Source of the DNA: Ascidiimonas meishanensis
GTDB lineage: Bacteria > Bacteroidota > Bacteroidia > Flavobacteriales > Flavobacteriaceae
Assembly: GCF_037782385.1 (NCBI RefSeq)
Contig: NZ_JBBEXD010000005.1
Location: 186,001 to 250,000, forward strand
Length of the DNA: 64,000 nt
Reading direction: 5' to 3'
Position numbers and translations under genes: made by a program. Each line of letters starts with the position of its first letter. Positions within the stretch are counted from its first letter, which is position 1. A model generated the notes under the pieces. The model searched no databases, was not told where the DNA came from, and saw nothing but the letters and a program-made list of their open reading frames with translations. Shown here piece by piece: positions 53,194-62,987 of this stretch.

Positions 53194-53465
53194 CTATTCA
53201 ATTATCTGATGTTACAGATAAATTTTTAATTTAATGCATTTGTTGTTAAAGAGATTTGAATATTTAAAATAAACGTGTTTCTCCTTAATAGTAACGAATA
53301 TACTTGCTTTACCGTCCAATAACAACCGCTTAAAGTTAAAAATCATTTAAAAATCAATATCATGAACAAAACAATCATCTTAAATTATTGTCATAATAGA
53401 TAGCTTAAAAAATCTATATGCATAGAAGATCGTCAAAATTTTGATCTCTACTAAATTATAATTAG

Positions 53466-53648
53466 GTGAAAATAACTAAGATTAATTTCAAACTAGAGAT
53501 TAAGCAAATATGTTCTTAAGCTTCACTTGATTTTGAAACGGCAATTGTCTTTATGAAAGTAGAAATGGGTACAAATTGTATTCAGCTTTTTACAAATGTG
53601 GATCTTAGTTAGATTAATAAAAAGCAAATCCGTAAAGAGTTTAGATAG
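53466..53648 (+). pseudogene. Possible degenerate coding remnant
   Basis: In the 578-base gap between dCMP deaminase and the thioesterase, one plus-strand frame reads VKITKINFKLEIKQICS, stop, ASLDFETAIVFMKVEMGTN and on to a second stop, then INKKQIRKEFR. The protein-like composition across two stops suggests a decayed gene. The identity is unknown. The rest of the gap (53194-53465) shows a 13-codon open frame at about 53361 but no gene that I can support. Confidence 0.3.
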
Positions 53649-53771
53649 TTTGTGCCGATAAGAATTACAAAATAACAATTCTTTTTAGAGGAATATCTTC
53701 TATAAAAGCAGCCATAATTTTATGATAAGTTATTGTAAATTACGTTTTTTGCATTTCTAAAAGAATGAATT

Positions 53772-54494
53772 ATGAAGATTATTGGAATTCCTTTTGCGGG
53801 AGGAGATAAAAATGGATTTAGAGCTTTTAAAAAGTACATTCCTTCTGGTATTGAATGGATCACTTTGGAACTCCCGGGAAGGGGTAGAAGATTTGGGAGT
53901 AATGTTTTAGAAACTATAGAAGAGGCAACTCAGGATTTGTTGGAGCAGCTAAAGCCTCTTATTGCTTCAGAACCCTACATGATATACGGACATAGTATGG
54001 GTACTTTACTAGGATATGAACTTACCAAGAAATTGATTGAGCTACAGCTACCATTACCTGCTTGTTTATACTTTACGGGAAGAGCAGCCCCGGGAGCAAG
54101 GGATTCTGAAAAAAGAGCAGGTTTGCCTCCAAAACAATTCTGGGAAAAGGTAAAGGAAATAGGAGGATTGCCAGAAGAAATACTGGACCATGCTGAGCTT
54201 TTAGAGTTGTATTACCCAATATTAAGTGCGGATTTTAAAATGATTGAAGAGTATAAATATGAACCGTTGAAAACACCGCTACCTGTGCCAATTTTTATTG
54301 CAATGGGTACAGATGAGTTTGGGGACGGGCTTGATAAAACTACTCGTGAGCAAGTGAAAATGTGGGAACGTGAAACTAGTCATCCCTGTCATTTTAGTGA
54401 AGTACCAGGAAACCATTTCTTTATTCTCAAACACCCAGAATTAGTAGTACGTAAGATTACGAAAGCATTTATAGATGTGTTGTCAACTCACTAA
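53772..54494 (+). CDS. Type II thioesterase (alpha/beta hydrolase)
   Basis: 240-residue alpha/beta hydrolase of the GrsT type, which removes stalled acyl groups from carrier proteins of NRPS or PKS systems. The N-terminal IIGIPFAGGDKNGFRAFKKY and PGRGRRF motifs are specific to this group, the nucleophile is in GHSMGTLLGYEL, and the His is in GNHFFILKHP. No synthetase, carrier protein or PPTase is in the window, so it is orphaned. It may serve a system elsewhere or be left over from a lost cluster. Confidence 0.92.
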   Translation: MKIIGIPFAGGDKNGFRAFKKYIPSGIEWITLELPGRGRRFGSNVLETIEEATQDLLEQLKPLIASEPYMIYGHSMGTLLGYELTKKLIELQLPLPACLYFTGRAAPGARDSEKRAGLPPKQFWEKVKEIGGLPEEILDHAELLELYYPILSADFKMIEEYKYEPLKTPLPVPIFIAMGTDEFGDGLDKTTREQVKMWERETSHPCHFSEVPGNHFFILKHPELVVRKITKAFIDVLSTH

Positions 54495-54524
54495 GCACTA
54501 TAATGTGAACACTAATTAATTTTT

Positions 54525-55109
54525 TTATGGAAAAGTATCTATCAATAAAGGAATGGCAAGCCCTAATACCACTGAAGATACTACCAGTGTCCATTCTTTT
54601 TTGTTCAGTTTTAACAAAGTAGCTCCTGAAAAACTTAAGGCGAGAACAGCAGCAACTACTAAGATTTGTGCAAGTTCTATACCCAATGCAAATTCTAGGG
54701 TGGGTGCTAATTTTGCATTGTCTACAGCAACAATTTCCTTAAAATAATTTGAAAACCCTAAACCATGTATAAGCCCAAAAAATGTAGTAATAAAATACAT
54801 GATAATAAAACGTTCATTGCCTACAGACTTTCCTGCTGTAATAATATTGAATGCAGCCGTACATACAATTGTAAGTGGAATCAAAAATTCTACTAGTACA
54901 CTTTTAATACTAATCCATCCATAAATAGAAGCTAATAGAGAGAGCGTATGGCCAGCCGTAAAAACGGTAACCAGACCTAAGACTTTTTTCCAATCTTTAA
55001 ATGTATAGGGAATGGTGAGTACAATAAAATAGATTACATGATCATATGCGTTTACGTCCAGTACATGAAAGAGCCCTAGTTTTACGTAATACAAAAATAA
55101 ATCAAACAT
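54525..55109 (-). CDS. HupE/UreJ family membrane protein
   Basis: 194 residues from the ATG at 55109 with about six transmembrane helices. The N-terminal GLFHVLDVNAYDHVIYFIVL and the segment TVFTAGHTLSLLASIYGW carry His residues typical of the HupE/UreJ family of proposed nickel (or cobalt) permeases; a later GLIHGLGFSNYF is also a family hallmark. No nickel enzyme gene is nearby, so the metal is uncertain. Confidence 0.88.
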   Translation of the reverse strand: MFDLFLYYVKLGLFHVLDVNAYDHVIYFIVLTIPYTFKDWKKVLGLVTVFTAGHTLSLLASIYGWISIKSVLVEFLIPLTIVCTAAFNIITAGKSVGNERFIIMYFITTFFGLIHGLGFSNYFKEIVAVDNAKLAPTLEFALGIELAQILVVAAVLALSFSGATLLKLNKKEWTLVVSSVVLGLAIPLLIDTFP

Positions 55110-55227
55110 ATACAAAAGTTATTACTTTTCAAACATACAATTTATTTGGGAGGTAGCAGAGAATGAAGTTTTGATTCTAGTAAATTCTCATTTTTTAATT
55201 TCTAGTGAAACCTTAAAAACTATTAAC

Positions 55228-55974
55228 TTAATTTATTAGTTTATGGTAAACATTCAATATGTTTTTAATTTCAAAAGCCATTTCTTTTGGTAAAATTTGA
55301 GTTCTTCCTCCGTTTTCTCCAATAAAAGTGATTTTAAATTCATTTTCATGTTTAGCAATTGCTTTAAAGAGTTCCAAAAAATTAGTAGTATTAGTTTCAA
55401 TGGAGCAATATTCAGCGGTTTTGCTATTAGATTTTACCCAATTTAGATAATAAGGAAATTTTTGATTATCTACCTCTATCAACGATTTATATATATTGAG
55501 TTTTTGAACTCCATCTGTATAATTAACAAACTCTAAATACATTTTCTGCTCGCTATTAATGAACAAATAGAGATAAACTCCAGTGTTATTTTCTTTAATA
55601 ACGCTTCTAAAGGATTCATCCGGTTCTATGTAGTATTCGGTGCCAGATTTTTCAAATGACAAATTATAAGCACCTACTAAACTATCAGTTATTTTAGTGA
55701 GATCTGCTGTTGGAATTTTAATATACTCAAGGTTGTCCAGATATATTTTATGATCTAATATTCTGTCTTTAAAATCTCCTTCATCAGCTATTGATAGCAT
55801 ACCATTCAACATTTTAACAAGAGCATTTCTTTTCTTTTCTGTTCCTGCATCAGCTGAGGTTATTGTTGAAGTGTAGACCTCTTTTGCTAATTGTTGATTT
55901 ATATTTTTTTGAGTAAAACTCAGAAAAGGAAAGAGCACTAAAAAGAGGAGTACTATTTTTTTAAAAGTTTGCAT
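55228..55974 (-). CDS. Exported protein of unknown function
   Basis: 248 residues, not recognised. A signal peptide is clear (KKIVLLFLVLFPFLSFTQ). The mature part is alpha/beta, rich in Lys, Asn and Tyr, with no catalytic or lipobox motif. It stands alone between the HupE-like gene and the RND operon. The gap to the next gene (55975-56152) shows nothing more. Confidence 0.7.
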   Translation of the reverse strand: MQTFKKIVLLFLVLFPFLSFTQKNINQQLAKEVYTSTITSADAGTEKKRNALVKMLNGMLSIADEGDFKDRILDHKIYLDNLEYIKIPTADLTKITDSLVGAYNLSFEKSGTEYYIEPDESFRSVIKENNTGVYLYLFINSEQKMYLEFVNYTDGVQKLNIYKSLIEVDNQKFPYYLNWVKSNSKTAEYCSIETNTTNFLELFKAIAKHENEFKITFIGENGGRTQILPKEMAFEIKNILNVYHKLIN

Positions 55975-56152
55975 AGTTAATTTGGCTTACCACAAAACTA
56001 ATTGAATTCAACTAAAGCAGCAAGCATACAAGAATGCTCTTAATTATTCAAAGTTTAGTTAGTAGAAACAAGTTATTAAGAATAGATTGCTTAATGAAAA
56101 TAAGTTGATAAATGATCAAACAAATTCCGTTTCAAATAATATTTAAAAATAA

Positions 56153-56179
56153 AAAACCGAAGTTTTTCACTCCGGTTTT
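56153..56179 (-). terminator. Terminator of the RND operon
   Basis: Stem AAAACCG / CGGTTTT, extended by AGT/ACT after one mismatch, just beyond the minus-strand stop of the pump gene, with a T-run on that strand. Confidence 0.75.
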
Positions 56180-56183
56180 AATG

Positions 56184-59100
56184 TTAAGCTGCTTCTTGCA
56201 AATCTCCGGTGTTTGAAGTAGTTGCTTTTTTCTTTAAACCACGTATATACAGTTTTAATTTATATACCATAAAGAATAATACGGGCACTACAATTAATGT
56301 AAGGAAGGTGGCTATAATCAATCCATAAATCACCGTCCATGCTAATGGTCCCCAGAAAATCACATTATCACCGCCAACGTATATTTTGGGATCAAACTCA
56401 CTAAACAAGGAGAAGAAATCAATATTAAAACCTGTTGCTAATGGTATTAACCCTAACACCGTTGTAATTGCTGTTAATAATACTGGACGTAAACGTGCTT
56501 TACCACCTTTAATTACCAGCTCACGCACCTCTTCTTTAGCGAGCATTTCATCATCCTCTAGTTCCATTGCTTCCTGTTTCCGATCTATTAATAGCTGTGT
56601 ATAATCTAGCAATACCACACCATTATTTACCACAATTCCAGCGAGGGATATAATTCCCATCATGGTCATCATGATCACAAAAGAAGATCCGGTAATTAAA
56701 ATTCCTCCAAATACACCTACAAAGCTTAAGAAGATAGCAATCATGATAATGGTGGGCTTAGAAATAGAGCTAAATTGAAAAATCAATATCAACATTATAA
56801 GACCCAACCCAGAGAAAAACGCTCCCATCAAGAAAGACATTTGCTTGTTCTGTTCTTCAATTTGGCCTGTATAATCAATTTTTACTCCTTTTGGTAAACC
56901 ATCATAACTTTCCATTTCTGCTTGAATCTGATTTACAATAGCTTGTGCGTCTGTAAACCCTGGCTTTAATCCAGAGTATACTGTAACTACACGCTTTGCT
57001 TGTTTGTGTTTAATAGCACTAAAGGCAGAAGTGTTTTTTTGTCTGATTAGGGAAGATATTGGAATCTCTTTTATCTGTCCGGTAGACTGTTCTCTAAAAA
57101 TAATGTTTTGATTAAAAAGTGCACTCGTGTTATAACGGTTCTCTTCATTGAAGCGTATGTAAATATCGTAATCTTCTCCATCTTTTTTATAAATACCAGC
57201 TTTTTCACCAAAGATAGATCGCCTAAGTTGGTTACCTACTTGTCCTGCAGCAACCCCTAATTCTCCAGCTTTTTCACGATCTACTGAAACCTGCATTACT
57301 GGTTTACCTTTGTTTACATCAATTTTTAGTTCCTCAATTCCATCCAAATTTTTAGAATTAATGAATTCACGCATGCCTTGTGCAGCAGCAATTAATTCAT
57401 TGTATGAATCACCCTCCAACTCTATATTAATTGGGTAACCCGCCGGAGGACCTACTGCATCTTTTTCAACGGAAATGGCTACTCCGGGGTAAATACCTTT
57501 AAGACCATCCTGTATTTTTTGTCGCAATAGTTCACTGTCTTTACCATTGCGATATTTATATTCTCGCATGGTAGCAGTAATTTTCCCTCTATGAGGCATT
57601 TCGGCTGCTGATCCTCCATCAGTTTGTGGATTTCCAGCACCTTCACCAACCTGAGAAACTGCAGATTCTACCAATACATTTCTAGTACCCTCAGTATAAT
57701 TATCAGAATTAATAATCTCGTATACTCTTTTTTCTATTTCTTTGGTAATTGAGTTGGTTTTATTGATATCGGTACCTTCTGGATACTCTATGTAAACAAT
57801 AATCTGATTGGGCGTATTATCTGGGAAGAATTCAATTTTTGTACGTTGACTCCCAACAGACATTCCAAATAATATGAATACCAAAATCAATAAAGCAAAA
57901 GTTCCACCTACAAGGAAAATAGATCTCTTTGTGTAAAGTGCGTAGTTTAGAAACTTTTCATATTTACGCTCCAACCAAACCAATGTGTTTCGTTGGAAAT
58001 AGTTTGCTCCTTTTTTAAGGAAATATTTATACACCCAAAACATAATGGCAGTTACAATCATAAGAGACCCTAGTCCGCGCACTTCACCACCAAAAAGAAG
58101 AATGAGCATTCCAAACCCTCCTAGTAATATACTTAACCTAATAAGTTGCTTAACACTTAGGATCTTTTCTTCTGTTTGCATAAATTGTGAAACCAACATG
58201 GAATTCATAAAAATAGCTACAAAAAGAGAAGACCCTAGCACTACGGACAGAGTAATTGGAAAATAGATCATAAACTGCCCCATAACCCCTGGCCATAATC
58301 CTAATGGAATAAAAGCAGCTACAGTAGTGGCAGTAGAGATGATGATAGGAAATGCTATTTCACCTACACCTTTTTTGGCAGCCTCAATACGAGACATACC
58401 TTCTTCTTCCATAAGCCTATATACATTTTCTACTACAACTATCCCATTATCTACCAGCATCCCTAACCCCATAATTAGCGCAAAAAGGATCATCGTGTTC
58501 ATTGTATACCCCAAAGCTTGTAATATCATAAAAGACATAAACATAGACATAGGTATTGCAAATCCAACAAAGAGTGCATTTCTAAACCCTAAGAAAAACA
58601 TTAAAACACCCACAACAAGGAGAATACCAAAGATGATATTATTGACAAGGTCATTTACATTATTGAGTGTTTTTGCAGATTGGTCATTTGCTTTTGTAAC
58701 TGTTAAGTCTGGTGGAAATACTTCTGCCTCTGCTTTTTTGAGAATTTGATCAATTTGCTCTACAGCACGAATCATATTTTTCCCAGCACGTTTTTTTATA
58801 TCAAGCATCACTACGCTATGGCCAAATTCTCTGGCAAAAGTGGTTTTGTCTTCTTCTGAGAAACTAACTTTAGCAATATCTTTTAGGTAAACCGCTCCTT
58901 TTTCTGACTTTACGACAAAATTTTCCAATTGATCTGGTTGAACAATTTCCCCCATAATTCTAATGGTTCTTCGTTGTCCACTGGTTATCAAGTTGCCCGC
59001 AGAAATTGTCATATTACCGTTTCTAACTGCGTTTATAACATTTTCAAAGCTTATTTTTGCAGCCATCATTTTATAAACATCTACGGCAATCTCTACTTCC

Positions 59101-59690
59101 TTTTCTTGTGCACCTCGAATATCTGCTTGCTTAATTTCTTCAAGATCTTCAATTTCATCTTCAAGATATTCGGCAAATTCTTTTAGTTTTTCAATTGGAT
59201 AATCTCCTGAGATATTAATATTTAGAATAGGAATCTCTTCTGATAGGTTTAAATCGAAAACATTTGGTTCTACCTTTGCATTGTTAAAGGTAGGCCAATC
59301 TTCTCCTGCTTTTTCGCTATCAGTTTCATCTTTCACTTTCTGTTTTGCTGCTTCAACCGTAATATCTTCATCAAATTCAACCGTTATAATTGAATAATCT
59401 TCCTGGGAGGTAGAAAGAATTTCTACTACGTTTGAGACATTTTTTAACTTATCCTCTAACGGATCGGTAATTAAACGTTCAATATCTTCTGCGGTGTTGC
59501 CAGGATATAAAGTGCTGATATAGATTTTAGTTTCTTTAATTTCCGGAAAATCCTCCCTTGGCATACTATTGTATGCGGAGAGTCCCAAAATTAAAAAGAT
59601 AAAGATAGTGACCCAGATGGTTGTTTTATTATCGATAGCCCAGGAGGAAAGCTTGAATTCTTTACCCGTCTGTTTTTTCTTATTGCTCAT
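56184..59690 (-). CDS. RND efflux transporter, inner membrane permease
   Basis: Proton-driven export pump of 1168 residues, AcrB/CzcA-like. Twelve TM helices in two halves with large periplasmic loops (about 40-340 and 620-920). The charged TM4 motif is GMLVDNGIVVVENVYRL, with the conserved Asp, and the second half has GIISLAGIVVNNGVVLLDY. A longer TM linker around residues 515-560 (LLFGGEVRGLGSLMIVTAIM) is unusual. The substrate may be drugs, bile-like compounds or solvents. It follows the adaptor gene after 6 bases. Confidence 0.95.
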   Translation of the reverse strand: MSNKKKQTGKEFKLSSWAIDNKTTIWVTIFIFLILGLSAYNSMPREDFPEIKETKIYISTLYPGNTAEDIERLITDPLEDKLKNVSNVVEILSTSQEDYSIITVEFDEDITVEAAKQKVKDETDSEKAGEDWPTFNNAKVEPNVFDLNLSEEIPILNINISGDYPIEKLKEFAEYLEDEIEDLEEIKQADIRGAQEKEVEIAVDVYKMMAAKISFENVINAVRNGNMTISAGNLITSGQRRTIRIMGEIVQPDQLENFVVKSEKGAVYLKDIAKVSFSEEDKTTFAREFGHSVVMLDIKKRAGKNMIRAVEQIDQILKKAEAEVFPPDLTVTKANDQSAKTLNNVNDLVNNIIFGILLVVGVLMFFLGFRNALFVGFAIPMSMFMSFMILQALGYTMNTMILFALIMGLGMLVDNGIVVVENVYRLMEEEGMSRIEAAKKGVGEIAFPIIISTATTVAAFIPLGLWPGVMGQFMIYFPITLSVVLGSSLFVAIFMNSMLVSQFMQTEEKILSVKQLIRLSILLGGFGMLILLFGGEVRGLGSLMIVTAIMFWVYKYFLKKGANYFQRNTLVWLERKYEKFLNYALYTKRSIFLVGGTFALLILVFILFGMSVGSQRTKIEFFPDNTPNQIIVYIEYPEGTDINKTNSITKEIEKRVYEIINSDNYTEGTRNVLVESAVSQVGEGAGNPQTDGGSAAEMPHRGKITATMREYKYRNGKDSELLRQKIQDGLKGIYPGVAISVEKDAVGPPAGYPINIELEGDSYNELIAAAQGMREFINSKNLDGIEELKIDVNKGKPVMQVSVDREKAGELGVAAGQVGNQLRRSIFGEKAGIYKKDGEDYDIYIRFNEENRYNTSALFNQNIIFREQSTGQIKEIPISSLIRQKNTSAFSAIKHKQAKRVVTVYSGLKPGFTDAQAIVNQIQAEMESYDGLPKGVKIDYTGQIEEQNKQMSFLMGAFFSGLGLIMLILIFQFSSISKPTIIMIAIFLSFVGVFGGILITGSSFVIMMTMMGIISLAGIVVNNGVVLLDYTQLLIDRKQEAMELEDDEMLAKEEVRELVIKGGKARLRPVLLTAITTVLGLIPLATGFNIDFFSLFSEFDPKIYVGGDNVIFWGPLAWTVIYGLIIATFLTLIVVPVLFFMVYKLKLYIRGLKKKATTSNTGDLQEAA

Positions 59691-59696
59691 CTAAAA

Positions 59697-60863
59697 TTAA
59701 TTTTGTTTGATAGCTACTTCTTGTCCTTCTTTTACGCTTCTAGCACCTTCCAGAATAATTTCATCTCCTGTTTTTAAACCTTCTAAAACTTCCACATAGT
59801 CTCCCTGAGTTTTGCCAGTAACTATCAGATTCTTTTTAGTAACTGGAATATTTTCACCTTCTTTTTGAAGGATAGTGTATACATATTGTTCCCCTTCGGC
59901 ATTTTCAGAAATAATATTCTGCGGTATTAAAATAGCATTCTCATTAGTGTAATCGTTAATTAAAAGTTTGGCGGTAAGATTAGGCTTAATATTGCCTGAT
60001 TTATTAGGAACAGAAACCTCTATTTTAAAAGATCGGTTACTCGGATTGATAAAACTGCTCACTTGTTTTATTTTGGTTTCCAAAGACTCATTGAGTACCG
60101 GAAAATCTACCTTTACATTGGTTGCCTTTTTAACCGTGGTTAAATAGGTTTCTGGCACTTCTGCTTCAATAAACATATCATTGAGATTTACAATACGTGC
60201 AACAGCTGTGCCTGCGCTTACAATTGTTCCTTGATCTGTAAAAATTTCATCTACCACTCCATTAAATGGAGCAGTAACCACAGTTTTTGACAATTGATTT
60301 TTCATTTGTGCAATTGCTTTCTCTTGAGCCTCATAGTTACTTTTGTATTGTAAGTATTGAATTTCAGAACCAATTTTTTGCTCCCAAAGCCTTTTTTGTC
60401 TTTCAAAAGTAGTTTTAGCTAAATCAGACTGCACTTGCATTTGTGCCAATTGTTGGCTAAGGCCACCATCATCAATTCTCCCTAAAACCTGGCCTTTGTA
60501 TACTCTTTGTCCTTCTTTTACAGGGACACTGTATAACAAACCATTAAATTCTGCGAAAACAGAGATATTTTGTTTGGTATCTACACTGCCTTGAAGCTCA
60601 ATATAATGATTAAACAAGCTATCCTTTACAATAAATGTTGTAATCAGTTCCAGTTTCTTTTCAGTATCTAGTTTACTGATTGCCACATCAAGAAGCTTAA
60701 TTTCTGCTTCAAGGGATTTATTTTTTTCGTTCAAGGCTGCTTTCTTCTCTTTAAGTGTAGCAAGATTGCCTTCACTTATAATGTCTTCAACAGACTTCTC
60801 TGTACTACTGCCGCAGGAGATAAGTAAAAGAGTAAGTAATAGGCTGGAAAATATATGTTTCAT
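59697..60863 (-). CDS. RND efflux periplasmic adaptor (MFP) lipoprotein
   Basis: 388 residues; signal peptide with lipobox LLTLLLISCGSST (Cys17), so it is a lipid-anchored membrane fusion protein linking pump and TolC. A helical hairpin lies at about 25-70 and 130-200; lipoyl half-motifs are FNGLLYSVPVKEGQRVYKGQ and VTAPFNGVVDEIFTDQGTIV; beta-barrel and membrane-proximal domains follow (ending GLKTGDEIILEGARSVKEGQ). Position between TolC and pump fits. Confidence 0.95.
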   Translation of the reverse strand: MKHIFSSLLLTLLLISCGSSTEKSVEDIISEGNLATLKEKKAALNEKNKSLEAEIKLLDVAISKLDTEKKLELITTFIVKDSLFNHYIELQGSVDTKQNISVFAEFNGLLYSVPVKEGQRVYKGQVLGRIDDGGLSQQLAQMQVQSDLAKTTFERQKRLWEQKIGSEIQYLQYKSNYEAQEKAIAQMKNQLSKTVVTAPFNGVVDEIFTDQGTIVSAGTAVARIVNLNDMFIEAEVPETYLTTVKKATNVKVDFPVLNESLETKIKQVSSFINPSNRSFKIEVSVPNKSGNIKPNLTAKLLINDYTNENAILIPQNIISENAEGEQYVYTILQKEGENIPVTKKNLIVTGKTQGDYVEVLEGLKTGDEIILEGARSVKEGQEVAIKQN

Positions 60864-60902
60864 TACTTGTTTGGTTTTGTTAGTTATACTTTATAGAAAT
60901 GT

Positions 60903-62252
60903 TTATCTAAAAATGTCGCCTGAGTATTGTATGGTTTCCAGAATAGTTTGAGCTGTAATTACATCTATCATGGCTTGTAAAAATTCACGTTGGCTGCTAT
61001 ACAGCTGAAGTTGCGCCTGCCTTAGTTCAAAACTAGAAGCAATTCCCTCTGTATATTTTATCTGATTTTTTCGTTCAATTCTTTCGGCAAGATTCAAATT
61101 CTTTTTAGATGTTACGTATTGTTCAATTGAAAATTGGTAGTTACTTAACGCTCTTTTGTGTTCAAATTTTATATTTAATTTCGTTTCAGTAAGCTCTGCT
61201 TTTGCTTTTTCAAAATTAATTTTAGCTCTCTGAGTTCGTGCAGATCGCTGTAAAGAACTAAAAATAGGAACTTGCAAACTTACCCCTAAAAGAGAGTTTC
61301 CAAACCAGCGTTGATCTCCGTTAAGAAAAGTAAACTCATCACCAAAACCTTGATATCCTCCATTAATAAAAGCATCTAATGAAGGGAGTGCTTTACTTTT
61401 TTCAAGTTTTACAAGCAGTTCCTGTGATCGCTGATTGTTAAAAGCAATTTTATAATCAATGTTATTCTCTATAAGAAAGGGAGCAGAGTCAAATGGATTC
61501 TCTGCATTTTTCATGGTAAGTGATTCTAAAGTATCGGTAGTTGTAACCTTGGCATCAAGGTCTAGACCTAAAGTAATATTAAGCATTTGATAAGACAGTG
61601 ATAGTAATCTTTTTAAATTACTTAGATCACTTTCCAGATTAGCAAGGGTAATTTGTAATTGTTCTAAATCTTCTTCTTCCGTGAGTCCGTTTTCAAAAAT
61701 CTTTTGAGTTTCATTTACATTCTTTTGCAGTGCTGCTACATTTCTTTCGGCAATGAATAGACTTTCTTGTGTAAGTAATACATTACCATAAGCTTGAATC
61801 ACCTGTTGTCTTACTTGTAAATCTGTTTTTTCCTTTGCATTTTTTGATATTTCCAGAAATACTTTAGAGGATTGAAGACCTACCAAATAAGAACCATCAA
61901 ATATAACTTGTGATAAAGTAGCAAATGCATTTACATTTTGTTTTGTTCCAAAAATAACTTCTGAAAATTCCCCGGGTTCTCCTCCAAAAAATTCTGCAGG
62001 GATAAGAGAGACTTGTTGTTTTAAGAAATTTTGGTAATCTACAGTAGCACTTATTTGGGGTAACCCAATAGAAATAGCTTCCCATTGCTGTTTTTTAGCT
62101 GCTTCAATATCTCGAGAGGCATTTTTGGCGATTCTATTATTTTCAAGGCCAAAAGCAACCGCTTCATCCATGGTAAAGCTATATGATTTTTCTTGCGCTA
62201 TAGCAAGATGGCATAAAAATAAAACAGGAAGTATGAAGATGATTTTTTTCAT
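60903..62252 (-). CDS. TolC-family outer membrane efflux protein
   Basis: 449 residues; signal peptide (KKIIFILPVLFLCHLAIAQ). Two repeats of long helices as in TolC: the first at about 30-230 (AFGLENNRIAKNASRDIEAA), the second at about 240-449 (EKAKAELTETKLNIKFEHKR, GIASSFELRQAQLQLYSSQR). It forms the outer membrane duct for the RND pump. It follows the TetR gene after 5 bases. Confidence 0.94.
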   Translation of the reverse strand: MKKIIFILPVLFLCHLAIAQEKSYSFTMDEAVAFGLENNRIAKNASRDIEAAKKQQWEAISIGLPQISATVDYQNFLKQQVSLIPAEFFGGEPGEFSEVIFGTKQNVNAFATLSQVIFDGSYLVGLQSSKVFLEISKNAKEKTDLQVRQQVIQAYGNVLLTQESLFIAERNVAALQKNVNETQKIFENGLTEEEDLEQLQITLANLESDLSNLKRLLSLSYQMLNITLGLDLDAKVTTTDTLESLTMKNAENPFDSAPFLIENNIDYKIAFNNQRSQELLVKLEKSKALPSLDAFINGGYQGFGDEFTFLNGDQRWFGNSLLGVSLQVPIFSSLQRSARTQRAKINFEKAKAELTETKLNIKFEHKRALSNYQFSIEQYVTSKKNLNLAERIERKNQIKYTEGIASSFELRQAQLQLYSSQREFLQAMIDVITAQTILETIQYSGDIFR

Positions 62253-62257
62253 CGTTG

Positions 62258-62863
62258 TTACGATTGATGCGTGTTTATAAATTGATTAAGAATTTTAAGT
62301 CCTTTACTAGTAACTATTGCTCTTAAATGATATTCGAGATAATTTTCCATCAAATGATTCATATCAAATTGGTCCTGAGGAAATAATTCACGAGATTTAA
62401 TCCCTGTCATACCAGTAAAGTACATTCGTGAAACAAAATCTACATCCATTGTGTCTCTAAAAAGATTTTGTGCAATTCCTTTTTTAAGATTGTCCTTTAC
62501 GCTTTCATGCATCACTTCAAACTGTTTCAACATGAGACGGGCATAAATTTTTGGATAATATTTGCTAAGCTGATATTGAGGAGAACTGCGTTCATCTTTC
62601 AAATGCTCCATCACAAATTTTTTAATATGGTAAAGTTCTTCAATAGGATTAGGTGCTCTTTCGCAGATTTCGTCAATACCTATACAAATGCGGTCAAATA
62701 AATCAAATGTACAGGCCTCCACAAGTTTGGTTTTGTTTTCATAATGCGCATAAATTGTTTTCTTTGAGATTCCCATTTTATTGGCGATATCATCCATTGT
62801 TACACTTTTGAAGCCAAAAGTGAGAAACAAATCTTTTGCGTTATGGAGTATATTTTCTTTCAT
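62258..62863 (-). CDS. TetR-family transcriptional regulator
   Basis: 201 residues from the ATG at 62863; the longer frame starts in the promoter. N-terminal HTH: LFLTFGFKSVTMDDIANKMG then ISKKTIYAHYENKTKLVEAC, the TetR signature. The C-terminal ligand domain is not conserved. It is the first gene of a four-gene operon (regulator, TolC, adaptor, pump), so it probably represses its own operon and is released by pump substrates. A perfect inverted repeat lies at the promoter. Confidence 0.94.
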   Translation of the reverse strand: MKENILHNAKDLFLTFGFKSVTMDDIANKMGISKKTIYAHYENKTKLVEACTFDLFDRICIGIDEICERAPNPIEELYHIKKFVMEHLKDERSSPQYQLSKYYPKIYARLMLKQFEVMHESVKDNLKKGIAQNLFRDTMDVDFVSRMYFTGMTGIKSRELFPQDQFDMNHLMENYLEYHLRAIVTSKGLKILNQFINTHQS

Positions 62864-62872
62864 TAACAGGTA

Positions 62873-62880
62873 CAAATGTA
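62873..62880 (-). promoter_or_regulatory. -7 box of the TetR-RND operon
   Basis: TACATTTG on the minus strand fits TAnnTTTG, 10 bases before the TetR start. The -33 region falls inside the inverted repeat at 62886-62913. Confidence 0.6.
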
Positions 62881-62885
62881 GTGCA

Positions 62886-62913
62886 GGAAACTTTAAAAAC
62901 ATTAAAAGTTTCC
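62886..62913. promoter_or_regulatory. Candidate TetR operator (inverted repeat)
   Basis: GGAAACTTT and its exact complement AAAGTTTCC are separated by 10 bases. The repeat covers the -33 region of the TetR operon, between it and the polyprenyl synthase gene. Size and place fit a TetR operator. Confidence 0.65.
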
Positions 62914-62947
62914 AAAGTTTTACAATTTTTTAACAAACCTTTCAGTT

Positions 62948-62976
62948 TTGCTATGATTCGATTTACTGTATTTTTA
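62948..62976 (+). promoter_or_regulatory. Promoter of the polyprenyl synthase gene
   Basis: TTG (62948-62950), 18 bases, TATTTTTA (62969-62976), one base off TAnnTTTG, 11 bases before the ATG at 62988. Confidence 0.5.
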
Positions 62977-62987
62977 CAAAAAAAAGG

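Noticed and set aside
58327..58749. 140-codon plus-strand open frame within the RND pump gene
   Set aside because: Antisense to conserved transmembrane coding sequence; composition follows from the sense gene.
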